From Caballeronia sp. GAFFF1 (GTDB taxonomy: Bacteria; Pseudomonadota; Gammaproteobacteria; Burkholderiales; Burkholderiaceae), in the NCBI RefSeq assembly GCF_023630705.1, contig NZ_JALQEM010000019.1, positions 1-64,000 on the forward strand: a stretch of DNA of 64,000 nt. The letters run 5' to 3'. This document shows, piece by piece, positions 26,804 through 35,882 of this stretch. Position 1 is the first letter of the stretch, and each line of letters opens with the position of its first letter. Under the pieces are notes generated by a model. That model saw only the letters and a program-made list of their open reading frames with translations, searched no databases and was not told the DNA's origin. Made by a program: the position numbers and the translations under genes.

Positions 26804-27799
26804 TTACAGCAGGCCGAAACCTGCGAGCGCGGCCTTCACTTCCGAGAGCGTCGGATGCCGGCTCGCGTCGCCCAGGTTGATCACGTTCGGCGACCAGTAA
26901 CCGCCTGTGCGCCATGCGGTCGAGAAATTGTACAACTCGACGGTCGGCCGCTTCAGCGCTGCGGCAATATGAACGAGGCCCGTGTCGACGCCGACGGTCG
27001 CGGCCGCGCCGTCGATCAGGCCGACCACGGCGGGCAGCGAGAGCTTCGGCGGAACGATGGCGGCCGCGCCGAACTCCTTCGCGAGCTTCTCGCTCGTCGC
27101 GCGCTCGGCGTCGCTGCCCCACGGCAGGACGATGGACGCGCCGCGCGTCACGAGCGCCTGTCCCAGTTCGATCCACGCGGCTTCGGGCCATTGCTTGTCG
27201 GCGCGGGACGTGGCGTGCACGAAGGTGACGTACGGCACCGGCAGATTCAGCCCGAGCGCGGACACGGCGAGCGCGGCGCGGCGCGTGTCGATGCCGAAGT
27301 CGATGTCATCGGTCGTCTGCGGGCGCGGCAAATCGAGCGCGGCGGCGACGAGCTGGCGCGTGCGCTCAACGACATGCGTGCGCGGCTCGATCGGCACGCG
27401 CCGGTCATAGAAGAAGCGCACAGGCCATTCGAAGCCCGCGCCGTCCGTGCGATTCGCGAGTCCGACGAGCGAGCCGCGCGCCCAGCTCGCGACCCATGCG
27501 GTCTTGATGAGCCCCTGGCAATCGATGACGAGATCGTACTTTTCGGCCGCCAGTTCACGCCGGAACTCGGCGATCTCGCGCCAGTTCGCCGCGGACGCGA
27601 AACCTTTGCGCCAGCGTCTGAGCGAGAACGGAATCGCGCGGCGCACGCCGCTGACCAGTTCGACGAGGCTCGCGAAACTCTCTTCCACGAGCCAGTCGAT
27701 TTGCGCATCGGGATAGCGGCGGCGAATGTCGGCGATGGCCGGCATGTTGTGAACGACGTCGCCAAGCGACGACACCCGGACGATCAGGATCTTTTGCAC
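26804..27799 (-). CDS. waaC: LPS heptosyltransferase I
   Basis: A GT9-family heptosyltransferase of 331 residues. The N-terminus ILIVRVSSLGDVVHNMPA contains the conserved Asp used in catalysis; the C-terminal half has FVHATSRADKQWPEAAW and the donor-binding VGVDTGLVHIAAAL. It transfers the first L-glycero-D-manno-heptose to Kdo in the cytoplasm. It is the first gene of the minus-strand waaC–kdoO–waaA run; its divergent neighbour is a DUF29 gene 180 bp away. Confidence 0.93.
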   Translation of the reverse strand: MQKILIVRVSSLGDVVHNMPAIADIRRRYPDAQIDWLVEESFASLVELVSGVRRAIPFSLRRWRKGFASAANWREIAEFRRELAAEKYDLVIDCQGLIKTAWVASWARGSLVGLANRTDGAGFEWPVRFFYDRRVPIEPRTHVVERTRQLVAAALDLPRPQTTDDIDFGIDTRRAALAVSALGLNLPVPYVTFVHATSRADKQWPEAAWIELGQALVTRGASIVLPWGSDAERATSEKLAKEFGAAAIVPPKLSLPAVVGLIDGAAATVGVDTGLVHIAAALKRPTVELYNFSTAWRTGGYWSPNVINLGDASRHPTLSEVKAALAGFGLL

Positions 27800-27980
27800 G
27801 CTGTGAGAAAGAGGCGCGGCTCGCGCGACGATGAGGAAACGGGAGCGGGGATTTTAGCGCGGGTTGGTTGCGAGGCGGGGCCGTTCATGGCCTCACGAAG
27901 CCCTTCCACCGCAAAAAAGCCCGGAATATCCCGCTGACCATGCAGCTGAGCCGACTATTCGAACAGGAAAGGACTTCCCG

Positions 27981-28412
27981 ATGGCAACACGTTACGAACA
28001 GGACGTCGTGGCTTGGGCGCGCGAGCAGGCGGCCTTGCTGCGTGCCGGTGACTTCTCGGCCATCGACGTGGAACATATCGCAGAGGAAATCGAGGACGTG
28101 GGCAGGAGCGAGCAACGCGATCTGTCTCGTCGCATGGCAGTGCTGCTGGCGCATCTGCTCAAATGGCAATATCAGCGGGGACGCCGTGGTTCGAGCTGGC
28201 AACGCACGATCAAGGAACAGCGCCGCGCCGTGGGCGTGGCGCTGCAAAAGACGCCCAGCCTGAATGCTTCATTGCGCGACCCGGATTGGCTCGTGGGTAC
28301 ATGGGCCGATGCCGTGTCCAAAGCGGCTGAAGAAACGGGCTTGGATGTCTTTCCGGAAGAACTTCCGTGGTCGACTGACCAGATCCTCTCGCCCGCGTTC
28401 TACCCCGAATAA
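27981..28412 (+). CDS. DUF29-family protein
   Basis: A small protein of 143 residues with the DUF29 layout: RYEQDVVAWAREQAALLRAG, DVEHIAEEIEDVGRSEQRDL, then HLLKWQYQ. The family is common in cyanobacteria and proteobacteria and has no assigned activity. A strong AAAGGA ribosome site precedes the ATG at 27981. The gene is monocistronic, transcribed away from waaC and convergent with the phosphomannomutase gene. Confidence 0.88.
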   Translation: MATRYEQDVVAWAREQAALLRAGDFSAIDVEHIAEEIEDVGRSEQRDLSRRMAVLLAHLLKWQYQRGRRGSSWQRTIKEQRRAVGVALQKTPSLNASLRDPDWLVGTWADAVSKAAEETGLDVFPEELPWSTDQILSPAFYPE

Positions 28413-28423
28413 GCAAACAAACA

Positions 28424-28447
28424 CGGCGCGACCTCCCGATCGCGCCG
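28424..28447. terminator. Hairpin between convergent DUF29 and phosphomannomutase genes
   Basis: CGGCGCGA (28424–28431) and TCGCGCCG (28440–28447) form a perfect 8-bp stem with an 8-nt loop, midway between the two stop codons. No long T-run is seen on either strand, so it is probably a weak bidirectional stop. Confidence 0.5.
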
Positions 28448-28464
28448 TCTGCGCAAAGCCTCGA

Positions 28465-29865
28465 TCAGAACGGCAGCTTCGCGTCCGGCTTCTCCGCCAG
28501 AATCACGCGGCGGAAGTCTTCCTGAATGCGCTTCAACGCTTCTTCGCTATCCGCTTCGAAACGCATCACGACCACGGGCGTCGTATTCGACGAACGCGCG
28601 AGGCCGAAACCATCCGGGTATTCGACGCGCAAACCGTCGATGGTCAGCACGTCGTCGGCGCCTTCGAATTTCGCCGATTTCTGCAGGCGCGAGATAAGTT
28701 CGAAGTTCTCGCCCTCTTCCAGCTTCAATTGCAGTTCCGGCGTCGACAGCGAATTCGGCAGGTCGTTAAGCAGCTTGCTCGGATCGTCCACGCGCGACAG
28801 GATTTCAAGCATGCGCGCGCCTGTGTACAGGCCGTCGTCGAAGCCGTACCAGCGGTCCTTGAAGAACACGTGGCCGCTCATTTCGCCCGCGAGCGGCGCG
28901 CCCGTTTCACGCAGCTTCGCCTTCACGAGCGAGTGGCCCGTCTTCCACATGACCGGCTCGCCGCCCTGATCGCGCACCCACTTCGCGAGATTGCGCGTGC
29001 ACTTCACGTCATAGATGATCTGGCCGCCCTTGTTGCGCGACAGCACTTCCTGCGCGAACAGCATCAGCTGACGATCGGGGTAAATCACCTGGCCGTCCTT
29101 GGTCACGACGCCGAGACGGTCGCCGTCGCCATCGAATGCGAAGCCCACTTCGGCGTCCGTTTCTTTCAGCGCGCGAATCACGTCCTGCAGATTCTCGGGA
29201 TGCGCCGGGTCCGGGTGATGGTTCGGGAAATTGCCGTCGATGTCCGTGAAGAGTTCGACCAGCTCGCAGCCGAGCGCCTTGAAAAGACGCGGCGCGAGTC
29301 CGCCCGCGACGCCGTTGCCCGTATCGACGACGATCTTCATCGCGCGCACCGGCTTCACGTCCGACACGATGCGGTCCAGATACATCTGCGAGACGTCGAA
29401 CTCGGTGTAGCTGCCTTCGCCCGAGCTGAAGTCGTCATTGACGATGCGTTGGTACAAGCCCTGAATCTGCTCGCCATAGATGGCCGCGCCGCGCAGGACC
29501 ATCTTGAAGCCGTTGTAATCGGGCGGATTGTGGCTGCCCGTCACGACGATGCACGAATCCACGCGCCGCTCGCCCGAAGGCAAAGGCAGCGGCACGCTTG
29601 CCGCGAAATAGCCGACGGGCGTCGGCACCATGCCGACATCGATCACGTCGACGCCCGCTTCGCGCAGGCCGTTCGCGAGCGCGCCGACGAGCTCGGGACC
29701 GGAGAGCCGGCCATCGCGCGCGACGACGACCGAGTCGCCGCCCTGCTTGCGGATCTCGCTGCCGAACGCGCGGCCGATGCTCTTCGCGACATCGCTATCG
29801 ACCGTCTTGCCGACGATTCCGCGAATGTCATACGCCTTGAAAATGGACTGGGATACTTGGCTCAT
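28465..29865 (-). CDS. Phosphomannomutase/phosphoglucomutase
   Basis: An alpha-D-phosphohexomutase of 466 residues, similar in length to AlgC. The phospho-serine loop is TGSHNPPDYNGFK, the magnesium loop FDGDGDRLG, and the sugar-binding loop GEMSGHVFF. It interconverts the 1- and 6-phosphates of mannose or glucose, feeding GDP-mannose (for the EPS genes at 51580–60293) and UDP-glucose/galactose synthesis. It is divergent from the glycan assembly unit that starts at 30321. Confidence 0.93.
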   Translation of the reverse strand: MSQVSQSIFKAYDIRGIVGKTVDSDVAKSIGRAFGSEIRKQGGDSVVVARDGRLSGPELVGALANGLREAGVDVIDVGMVPTPVGYFAASVPLPLPSGERRVDSCIVVTGSHNPPDYNGFKMVLRGAAIYGEQIQGLYQRIVNDDFSSGEGSYTEFDVSQMYLDRIVSDVKPVRAMKIVVDTGNGVAGGLAPRLFKALGCELVELFTDIDGNFPNHHPDPAHPENLQDVIRALKETDAEVGFAFDGDGDRLGVVTKDGQVIYPDRQLMLFAQEVLSRNKGGQIIYDVKCTRNLAKWVRDQGGEPVMWKTGHSLVKAKLRETGAPLAGEMSGHVFFKDRWYGFDDGLYTGARMLEILSRVDDPSKLLNDLPNSLSTPELQLKLEEGENFELISRLQKSAKFEGADDVLTIDGLRVEYPDGFGLARSSNTTPVVVMRFEADSEEALKRIQEDFRRVILAEKPDAKLPF

Positions 29866-30320
29866 GAGATGGCTACCTCTTCTGTATTAATTGATGAATT
29901 CTCGGCGATGCAGCCATAAGGGCGTGCAGGTCGTGACGATATGAGCGCGCCCGACCACACCGGCATGCGCGCGAACGACTGCGAGGCATGACATGACGAA
30001 TGCTGCGCATGCGTATTCGAGCATCGCGAAACAGGCAAGCCAGTTTGAAAGCTCGGGCGAAGGAAGCCTTTCCGTTCGCACTTATAATCGCTGTCTTTCA
30101 GCGCCTTCGACGTTGCGCGCCGCGGTTCAAGCCTGCGCATTCATTCTAATCCAATGCCTATACGCTCTTTCGCCTTCTGCCCGACGAATGAGGCGCGTTC
30201 GCGCGCAAACGCACAAAACTTGACCGACATTCACGTAGATGCGCTTCCCCTCACGCGACTGCACAGCGAACAGGTTCCCGTAGCACGCCGCGTGCCTGAG
30301 TTTCCAGACGGGCGACACGC
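29866..30320. other. Intergenic region upstream of the flippase operon
   Basis: 455 bp with no convincing gene. On the plus strand a perfect TATAAT stands at 30084–30089, but no good -35 hexamer is found 16–18 bp upstream, so the promoter call is tentative. It would leave a leader of about 230 nt before the flippase ATG. The minus-strand promoter of the phosphomannomutase gene should also be here. Confidence 0.45.
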
Positions 30321-31583
30321 ATGAAGATGCCCATGCGCTCTGGCAATCCGGACGTCGCCCGCGCGCTCACCAACATTGTCTGGCTGGGACTGGAACGGCT
30401 CACGCAGATTGCCGTCGCCATCGTCATTTCGGGGCTGCTTGCGCGCTATCTCGGCCCCGATGCGTTCGGCAAATGGCAATACGCGAACACGCTCTTGCTC
30501 GTCATCGCGCCGATCACATGGGTGTGCGGCGCGGAGATTCTCGTGCCGACCATCGTCGCGAAGCCGCCCGCCGAGACCGGCGCGGTGCTCGGCAGCGCGT
30601 TCGTGCTGCGCATGAGCGTGTCCGTCGTCGCGCTCTTGCTGACGTGGGCATGGATCGCGGCGGGCGGCGTGGACCCGATCGTCGGCGCGATGCTCGCGGG
30701 GCTTGCCGTCACCATGCTGTTTCGCGAGCCGTTCATCGGTGTCATCAATGCGTGGCTGCAAAGCATGACCTACAGCAAGCCGCAATTGATCGCGAGCATG
30801 TTCACGGCCATCGCAAAGGCGGCGCTCGTGTATCTGCTCGTGCGCATGGCCGCGCGCGCGTCGAGCTTCGGCTGGCTATGGGCGCTCGAAGCCGCGGCTA
30901 TCGGCGCGGCGCTCGTCGTCTATTACATGCGGCGTCATGGCGGCACGCTAGGCTGGCGCTTCGATCGCACGCTCTTTCGGCACTTCGCGAGCGCAGGCAC
31001 CGTGTTCTGGCTCGGGCTTATCTGCATGTATCTGTTCCTGAAGCTCGACCGGTTGATGCTCGCGCATCGCGTGTCGTTCGCGGAACTCGGGCTCTATTCG
31101 GCCGCGCAACAGTTGAACGAGAACTGGATCGCGCTCGCGCTGATGCTTTCGCAAACCATCGCGCCGGCGTTCGTGTATCGCGTGCAGGAAACACCGCGCC
31201 TCAAGCGCAACCTGCTGCGCCTTTTCGCCATGACCGCCGCGCTGATGATCGCGGGCGCCGCCGTGCTCGATGCGCTCGCGGGCTTCATCATCGCGCGCGT
31301 GTTCGGGCCGAACTATGCGGGCGCGGCGAGCATTTTTCGCTGGGCCGTGTGGCTCTCGGTGCCTGCGGGCATCGAAGCAATCGGCAATCTCGTCGTGCTG
31401 AAGTTCCAGGCGAGGTACGTGCTGTTGTCGAAGTGGCTGCTTGCGCTCGCCGTCGCATTCGCGGTGAACGCGTGGGCCATTCCCCGCTTCAACGGATACG
31501 GCGCGCTCGTCGGTCTGGCGGCGGGTTATCTTGCGGCGGCGTCGGTCAACTTCTACTACATTCGCTTCCGGCTGCGCGCATGA
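30321..31583 (+). CDS. Oligosaccharide flippase (Wzx-like)
   Basis: A polytopic membrane protein of 420 residues with about 12 hydrophobic segments and MATE/PST-family character (NIVWLGLERLTQIAVAIVISGLLARYLGPDAFG at the start, of which LARYLGPDAFG is the key motif). It is predicted to move lipid-linked glycan units across the inner membrane. Its stop overlaps the next glycosyltransferase start (ATGA), defining an operon that continues to the terminator at 35841. A second flippase is encoded at 37778–39025. Confidence 0.88.
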   Translation: MKMPMRSGNPDVARALTNIVWLGLERLTQIAVAIVISGLLARYLGPDAFGKWQYANTLLLVIAPITWVCGAEILVPTIVAKPPAETGAVLGSAFVLRMSVSVVALLLTWAWIAAGGVDPIVGAMLAGLAVTMLFREPFIGVINAWLQSMTYSKPQLIASMFTAIAKAALVYLLVRMAARASSFGWLWALEAAAIGAALVVYYMRRHGGTLGWRFDRTLFRHFASAGTVFWLGLICMYLFLKLDRLMLAHRVSFAELGLYSAAQQLNENWIALALMLSQTIAPAFVYRVQETPRLKRNLLRLFAMTAALMIAGAAVLDALAGFIIARVFGPNYAGAASIFRWAVWLSVPAGIEAIGNLVVLKFQARYVLLSKWLLALAVAFAVNAWAIPRFNGYGALVGLAAGYLAAASVNFYYIRFRLRA

Positions 31584-32386
31584 ACCCCCTATCCGATGTC
31601 GCCATCCTCATGCCCGCCTTCAACGGCCAGGCCGAAGTGGAGCGCACGCTTGCGTCGTTTCGCGAGGCGTCGCCGGTGCGCGTGTTGATCGTCGATGACG
31701 GCAGCACGCCGCCGATCGTCGCGCCTGTCATCGACGGCCTCGACATCGAGATCCTGCGCATGGCGAAGAACGTCGGTATCGAACGCGCGTTGCAAGCGGG
31801 CATCGACGCGCTCGCTGAACGCGATATCCGCTACGCCGCGCGCATCGATGCGGGCGATCTCGCGACGCCCGGCCGCCTCGCGAAACAGCGCGCGTATCTG
31901 GAGACGCATCCGCATGTGGCGGTGCTCGGCATGTGGACGCATGTCGTCGCGACGAACGGCGCGCCGCTATTCGATCTCACGCCGCCCACCGACACGGCTG
32001 CGATCCGCCGCGCCATGCTCGCGCGCTCGTGCTTCGCGCATCCGTCGGTGATGCTGCGTGTCGATGCGGTGCGCGAGGTCGGCAACTATCGCGCGGACTA
32101 TCGCGCGGCCGAAGACCTCGATTTGCTGCTGCGTCTCATGGCGCGCTACGACGGCGCGAATCTGCCGGAATTCGGCCTGTATTACGAACTGAACGAAGCG
32201 GGCATCAGCGCGACCAAGCGCCGGACACAAACGCTGTCAACGCTGCGCCTGCAATTGAGTTACTTCCGTGCGGCGAATCCGTTCGACTGGATCGGCGTCG
32301 CGAAAAGCATCGCTCACCTGCTGCTGCCCTATCGCGCGCTGCGCGGACTCAAGGCGAAGCTCTTCAAGGCATCGTCGCCGGCATGA
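31580..32386 (+). CDS. Glycosyltransferase family 2
   Basis: A GT-A-fold transferase of 268 residues. It starts DVAILMPAFNGQAEVERTLASF, then VLIVDDGSTPP and an acidic ARIDAGDLATP in the position of the metal-binding DXD. The fold is followed by FAHPSVMLR and EDLDLLLRL. It is predicted to add one sugar from a nucleotide donor to the lipid-linked unit at the inner membrane. It overlaps both neighbours by 4 nt (ATGA). The donor and linkage cannot be inferred. Confidence 0.88.
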   Translation: MNPLSDVAILMPAFNGQAEVERTLASFREASPVRVLIVDDGSTPPIVAPVIDGLDIEILRMAKNVGIERALQAGIDALAERDIRYAARIDAGDLATPGRLAKQRAYLETHPHVAVLGMWTHVVATNGAPLFDLTPPTDTAAIRRAMLARSCFAHPSVMLRVDAVREVGNYRADYRAAEDLDLLLRLMARYDGANLPEFGLYYELNEAGISATKRRTQTLSTLRLQLSYFRAANPFDWIGVAKSIAHLLLPYRALRGLKAKLFKASSPA

Positions 32387-33564
32387 GGCCGGCGGCATCG
32401 CGCGACACAACGACCAAGCACCGGATGAACAAAGCCAAGTCCAGCCTACGCATCGCCCTCGTGTGCAACACGGCGTGGGCCATTTACACGTATCGTCGCG
32501 GCGTGCTGCGCATGTTGACCGAACGCGGCGCGCAGGTGACGATCATCGCCCCGCGCGACCGCACGTTCGAGCCGCTCATCGAAATGGGCTGCCGTTGCGT
32601 GGAATTGCCGGTGGCGTCCAAAGGCACGAACCCGCGTGAAGACTTCAAGACGATGATGGCGCTGTACCGCGAATATCGCGCGACACGCCCGCATCTCGTG
32701 TTTCATTACACGATCAAGCCGAACATCTACGGCTCGCTTGCCGCGATGCTGGCGCGCGTGCCGTCCATCGCGGTGACGACGGGCCTGGGCTACGTGTTCA
32801 TTCAGAAGAGCCGCACCGCGCAGATCGCCAAGCGTCTTTATCGCTTCGCGTTCCGCTTTCCGCGCGAGGTGTGGTTCCTCAATCGCGACGATCATCAGGC
32901 TTTTGCCGATGAGAACCTGCTCGCGCATCCCGACCGTGCGCGTCGTTTGCACGGAGAAGGCGTCGATCTGGATGATTTCTCGCTCGTGCCCTTGCCGCGC
33001 CGTGAAGACTTCGTGTTCATACTAATCGGGCGGCTGCTGTGGGATAAGGGCGTCGCCGAATACGTCGAGGCGGCGCGGCGTTTGCGCCGGCGTTATCCGC
33101 ACGCGCGTTTTCAATTGCTTGGGCCCGTTGGCGTGGATAATCCCAGCGCGATCAGCCGCACGGACGTCGAGGCGTGGGAACGTGAGAATATCGTCGAGTA
33201 TCTGGGCGAAGCGAACGATGTTCGCCCGCTCGTCGCGGCGGCCGATTGCGTCGTGCTGCCGTCGTATCGCGAAGGCGTGCCGCGCACGCTGATGGAAGCG
33301 TCCGCGATGGGCCGCCCGATCGTCGCCACGGACGTTCCCGGCTGCCGCGAAGTGGTCGAACACGGCGTGAACGGCCTGCTGTGCGAGGTCAAAAGCGCGG
33401 ACAGCCTCACCGAACAACTCGAACGCATGCTGACGCTGCCGATCGAAGAACGTGAGGCGATGGCCCAACGCGGCCGCGAGAAGGTCGCCCGCGAATTCGA
33501 CGAGAAGAACGTCGTCGAACGATACAAGAGCACAATACACGCCATTACCGGCATTTCACTCTGA
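32383..33564 (+). CDS. Glycosyltransferase family 4 (CapM/PglA-like)
   Basis: A GT-B-fold transferase of 393 residues. The N-terminus IALVCNTAWAIYTYRRGVLRML with HYTIKPNIYGSL resembles the CapM/PglA group of hexosamine or hexose transferases, and the C-terminus has FILIGRLLWDKG, LPSYREGVPRTLMEA and the donor-site Glu. The ATG at 32383 overlaps the upstream stop; 32425 (MNKAKSS) is a plausible alternative. It acts in the same assembly line as the flippase and WecA-type genes. Confidence 0.87.
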   Translation: MRPAASRDTTTKHRMNKAKSSLRIALVCNTAWAIYTYRRGVLRMLTERGAQVTIIAPRDRTFEPLIEMGCRCVELPVASKGTNPREDFKTMMALYREYRATRPHLVFHYTIKPNIYGSLAAMLARVPSIAVTTGLGYVFIQKSRTAQIAKRLYRFAFRFPREVWFLNRDDHQAFADENLLAHPDRARRLHGEGVDLDDFSLVPLPRREDFVFILIGRLLWDKGVAEYVEAARRLRRRYPHARFQLLGPVGVDNPSAISRTDVEAWERENIVEYLGEANDVRPLVAAADCVVLPSYREGVPRTLMEASAMGRPIVATDVPGCREVVEHGVNGLLCEVKSADSLTEQLERMLTLPIEEREAMAQRGREKVAREFDEKNVVERYKSTIHAITGISL

Positions 33565-33585
33565 TTTGCGCTTCCTGGAGAGCAC

Positions 33586-34644
33586 ATGATGAACGGCAAC
33601 ATGTCGCCGAACGACGCTGGAAAAGGTACCAAGGGCACGATTCTCGTGACGGGCGGCGCGGGCTTCATCGGTTCGCATACGTGCGTCGAGTTGCTCGACG
33701 CGGGTTACGACGTCGCGGTGATCGACAACCTCGTCAATAGCCGCGCGGAATCGTTGAACCGCGTGGAGCGCATCACGGGCAAGCGCGTCGCGTTCTATCA
33801 GGAAGACGCGCGCGACGAAGCCGCGCTGAACCGCATTTTCGACGAACACGCCATCACCGGCGCGATCCACTTCGCGGCGCTGAAGGCGGTGGGCGAATCG
33901 GTTGCGAAGCCGATCGAGTATTACAGCAATAACATCGGCAGCCTGCTCGCCGTGCTCAACGTGATGCGGGAACGGAACGTCCGCAACTTCGTTTTCAGTT
34001 CGTCTGCCACGGTGTACGGCGTGCCGCAAAGCGTGCCCATCGACGAGAGCTTTCCGCTTTCGGCGACGAACCCTTATGGTCAGTCGAAGCTCATCGCCGA
34101 GCAGATTCTGCGCGATCTCGAAGTCTCCGATCCGTCGTGGCGCATTGCGACGCTGCGCTACTTCAACCCGGTCGGCGCGCATGAAAGCGGGCTGATCGGC
34201 GAGGACCCGGCAGGCGTTCCGAACAACCTGATGCCGTATGTCGCGCAGGTCGCGGTGGGCAAGCTGGACAAGCTGCGCGTGTTCGGCAGCGATTACGAGA
34301 CGCACGACGGCACCGGCGTGCGCGACTATATTCATGTGGTCGATCTGGCGCGCGGACACATTGCGGCCATCGACGCGCTGCGCTCGCTCGATCGCAGTTT
34401 CGTCGTCAATCTCGGCACGGGCCACGGCTATAGCGTGCTGGATGTCGTGAAGGCGTTCGAAGCAGCGTCGGGCAAGCGCGTGCCGTACGAACTCGTGCCG
34501 CGCCGCCCCGGCGATGTGGCCTCGTGCTACGCCGATCCCGCCGCCGCCGAGAAGCTGCTCGGCTGGCGCGCGGAACACGGCATCGAGCGCATGTGTGCCG
34601 ATCACTGGCGCTGGCAGTCGCAAAACCCGCAAGGGTTCGCATAA
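33586..34644 (+). CDS. galE: UDP-glucose 4-epimerase
   Basis: A short-chain dehydrogenase-type epimerase of 352 residues. The NAD-binding GGAGFIGSHT, SSSATVYG and the catalytic YGQSK (Tyr-x-x-x-Lys) motifs are intact, with the GalE-type RYFNPVGAH and DYIHVVDLA segments. It makes UDP-galactose (or UDP-GalNAc if the pocket is wide). GGAG lies 5 bp before the ATG. It provides a donor for the surrounding glycosyltransferases. Confidence 0.94.
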   Translation: MMNGNMSPNDAGKGTKGTILVTGGAGFIGSHTCVELLDAGYDVAVIDNLVNSRAESLNRVERITGKRVAFYQEDARDEAALNRIFDEHAITGAIHFAALKAVGESVAKPIEYYSNNIGSLLAVLNVMRERNVRNFVFSSSATVYGVPQSVPIDESFPLSATNPYGQSKLIAEQILRDLEVSDPSWRIATLRYFNPVGAHESGLIGEDPAGVPNNLMPYVAQVAVGKLDKLRVFGSDYETHDGTGVRDYIHVVDLARGHIAAIDALRSLDRSFVVNLGTGHGYSVLDVVKAFEAASGKRVPYELVPRRPGDVASCYADPAAAEKLLGWRAEHGIERMCADHWRWQSQNPQGFA

Positions 34645-34714
34645 AGCGGCGCCGAGCCTCGCATCGTCTATTCAGCGGCGATGCGAGGCGGCTGTCATCA
34701 ACTGGTCTACTTTC

Positions 34715-35824
34715 ATGCTTAGTTTTGCGCTTGCTTTTCTGGTCTCGCTCTTCGTGACCTTGTTGATCGTGCGCTTCGCGCACTTGCAGGAAGGCGTGCT
34801 CGGCGATACCGATCTCGCCGGCGTGCAGAAATTCCACGCGCGGCCTGTGCCGCGCATCGGCGGCGTCGGCATTCTGTGCGGACTCGCCGCCTCCGCCGTG
34901 CAACTGCGATGGAGCTATCCGCTCGTGTCGGGCGGCATTCTCGGCATTATCGCGTGCGGCTTGCCTGCGTTTCTCTCCGGGCTTCTCGAAGACTTGACCA
35001 AGCGCGTGACGCCGCTCGTGCGTCTCATCTGCACGATGGCCGCTGCCGGTCTCGCGTATGCGCTGCTCGATATCGCGGTGACGCGCATCAGCGTGCCGCC
35101 GCTGGATTTTCTGCTCTCCTACGCAATCATTTCCTGCGCGGTGACGGTGCTCGCCGTGGCGGCGCTCGCCAACGCGGTGAACATCATCGACGGCTTCAAC
35201 GGCCTCGCGTCGATGGTTACGTTCATGATGTTCGCGTCGCTCGCTTACGTCGCGTTCCAGGTTCACGATCCGGTCGTGCTGTCGGGATCGCTCATCATGA
35301 TGGGCGCGGTGATGGGCTTCTTCATCTGGAACTTTCCCGCCGGCCTCATTTTTCTCGGCGATGGCGGCGCGTACTTCGTCGGCTTCATGCTGGCCGAACT
35401 TGCGATCATGCTCGTCATGCGCAACCGCGATGTCTCCGCGTGGTATCCGGTGCTGCTCTTCATGTACCCGATCTTCGAGACCTGCTTCTCGATCTATCGC
35501 AAGAAATTCATTCGCGGCATGTCGCCCGGTATTCCGGACGGCGTGCATCTGCATATGCTCGTCTACAAGCGCCTGATGCGCTGGGCCGTCGGCGTGCAGA
35601 ACGCGCGCGAACTCACGCGGCGTAACTCGCTGACGTCGCCCTATCTGTGGCTGCTGTGCCTCATCGCGGTGATTCCCGCGACGCTGTTCTGGCGTCATAC
35701 GGTGCATCTGTTCTGCTTCGTCGTGGTGTTCGCAGCCACTTATGTCTGGCTCTATGTCAGCATCGTTCGCTTCAAGGTGCCGCGCTGGATGGTGTTCCGA
35801 CGGCCGCATCCGGTGAAGAAGTAG
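34715..35824 (+). CDS. Polyprenyl-phosphate sugar-phosphate transferase (WecA/WbpL family)
   Basis: A membrane protein of 369 residues with about ten hydrophobic segments. Family motifs are HARPVPRIGGVG, NIIDGFNGLASM, FLGDGGAYFVGF and the cytoplasmic HLHMLVYKR (H-x-H). It is predicted to start a lipid-linked glycan by moving a HexNAc- or related sugar-phosphate to undecaprenyl phosphate. The ATG at 34715 is chosen because upstream in-frame codons overlap galE. It is the last gene of the unit and is followed directly by a strong terminator. Confidence 0.92.
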   Translation: MLSFALAFLVSLFVTLLIVRFAHLQEGVLGDTDLAGVQKFHARPVPRIGGVGILCGLAASAVQLRWSYPLVSGGILGIIACGLPAFLSGLLEDLTKRVTPLVRLICTMAAAGLAYALLDIAVTRISVPPLDFLLSYAIISCAVTVLAVAALANAVNIIDGFNGLASMVTFMMFASLAYVAFQVHDPVVLSGSLIMMGAVMGFFIWNFPAGLIFLGDGGAYFVGFMLAELAIMLVMRNRDVSAWYPVLLFMYPIFETCFSIYRKKFIRGMSPGIPDGVHLHMLVYKRLMRWAVGVQNARELTRRNSLTSPYLWLLCLIAVIPATLFWRHTVHLFCFVVVFAATYVWLYVSIVRFKVPRWMVFRRPHPVKK

Positions 35825-35840
35825 TCCGTTGCGCACGACC

Positions 35841-35877
35841 ACAACGCCGCCCTCTCCCGGGCGGCGTTGTCGTTTTG
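35841..35877 (+). terminator. Rho-independent terminator of the flippase–galE–WecA operon
   Basis: ACAACGCCGC (35841–35850) pairs perfectly with GCGGCGTTGT (35861–35870), with a 10-nt loop, followed by CGTTTTGG. It starts 16 bp after the last stop codon. Confidence 0.85.
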
Positions 35878-35882
35878 GTGCC

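Noticed and set aside
30084..30089. TATAAT box as a firm promoter of the flippase operon
   Set aside because: The -10 is perfect but no acceptable -35 is found at 16–18 bp, so it is mentioned only as tentative.
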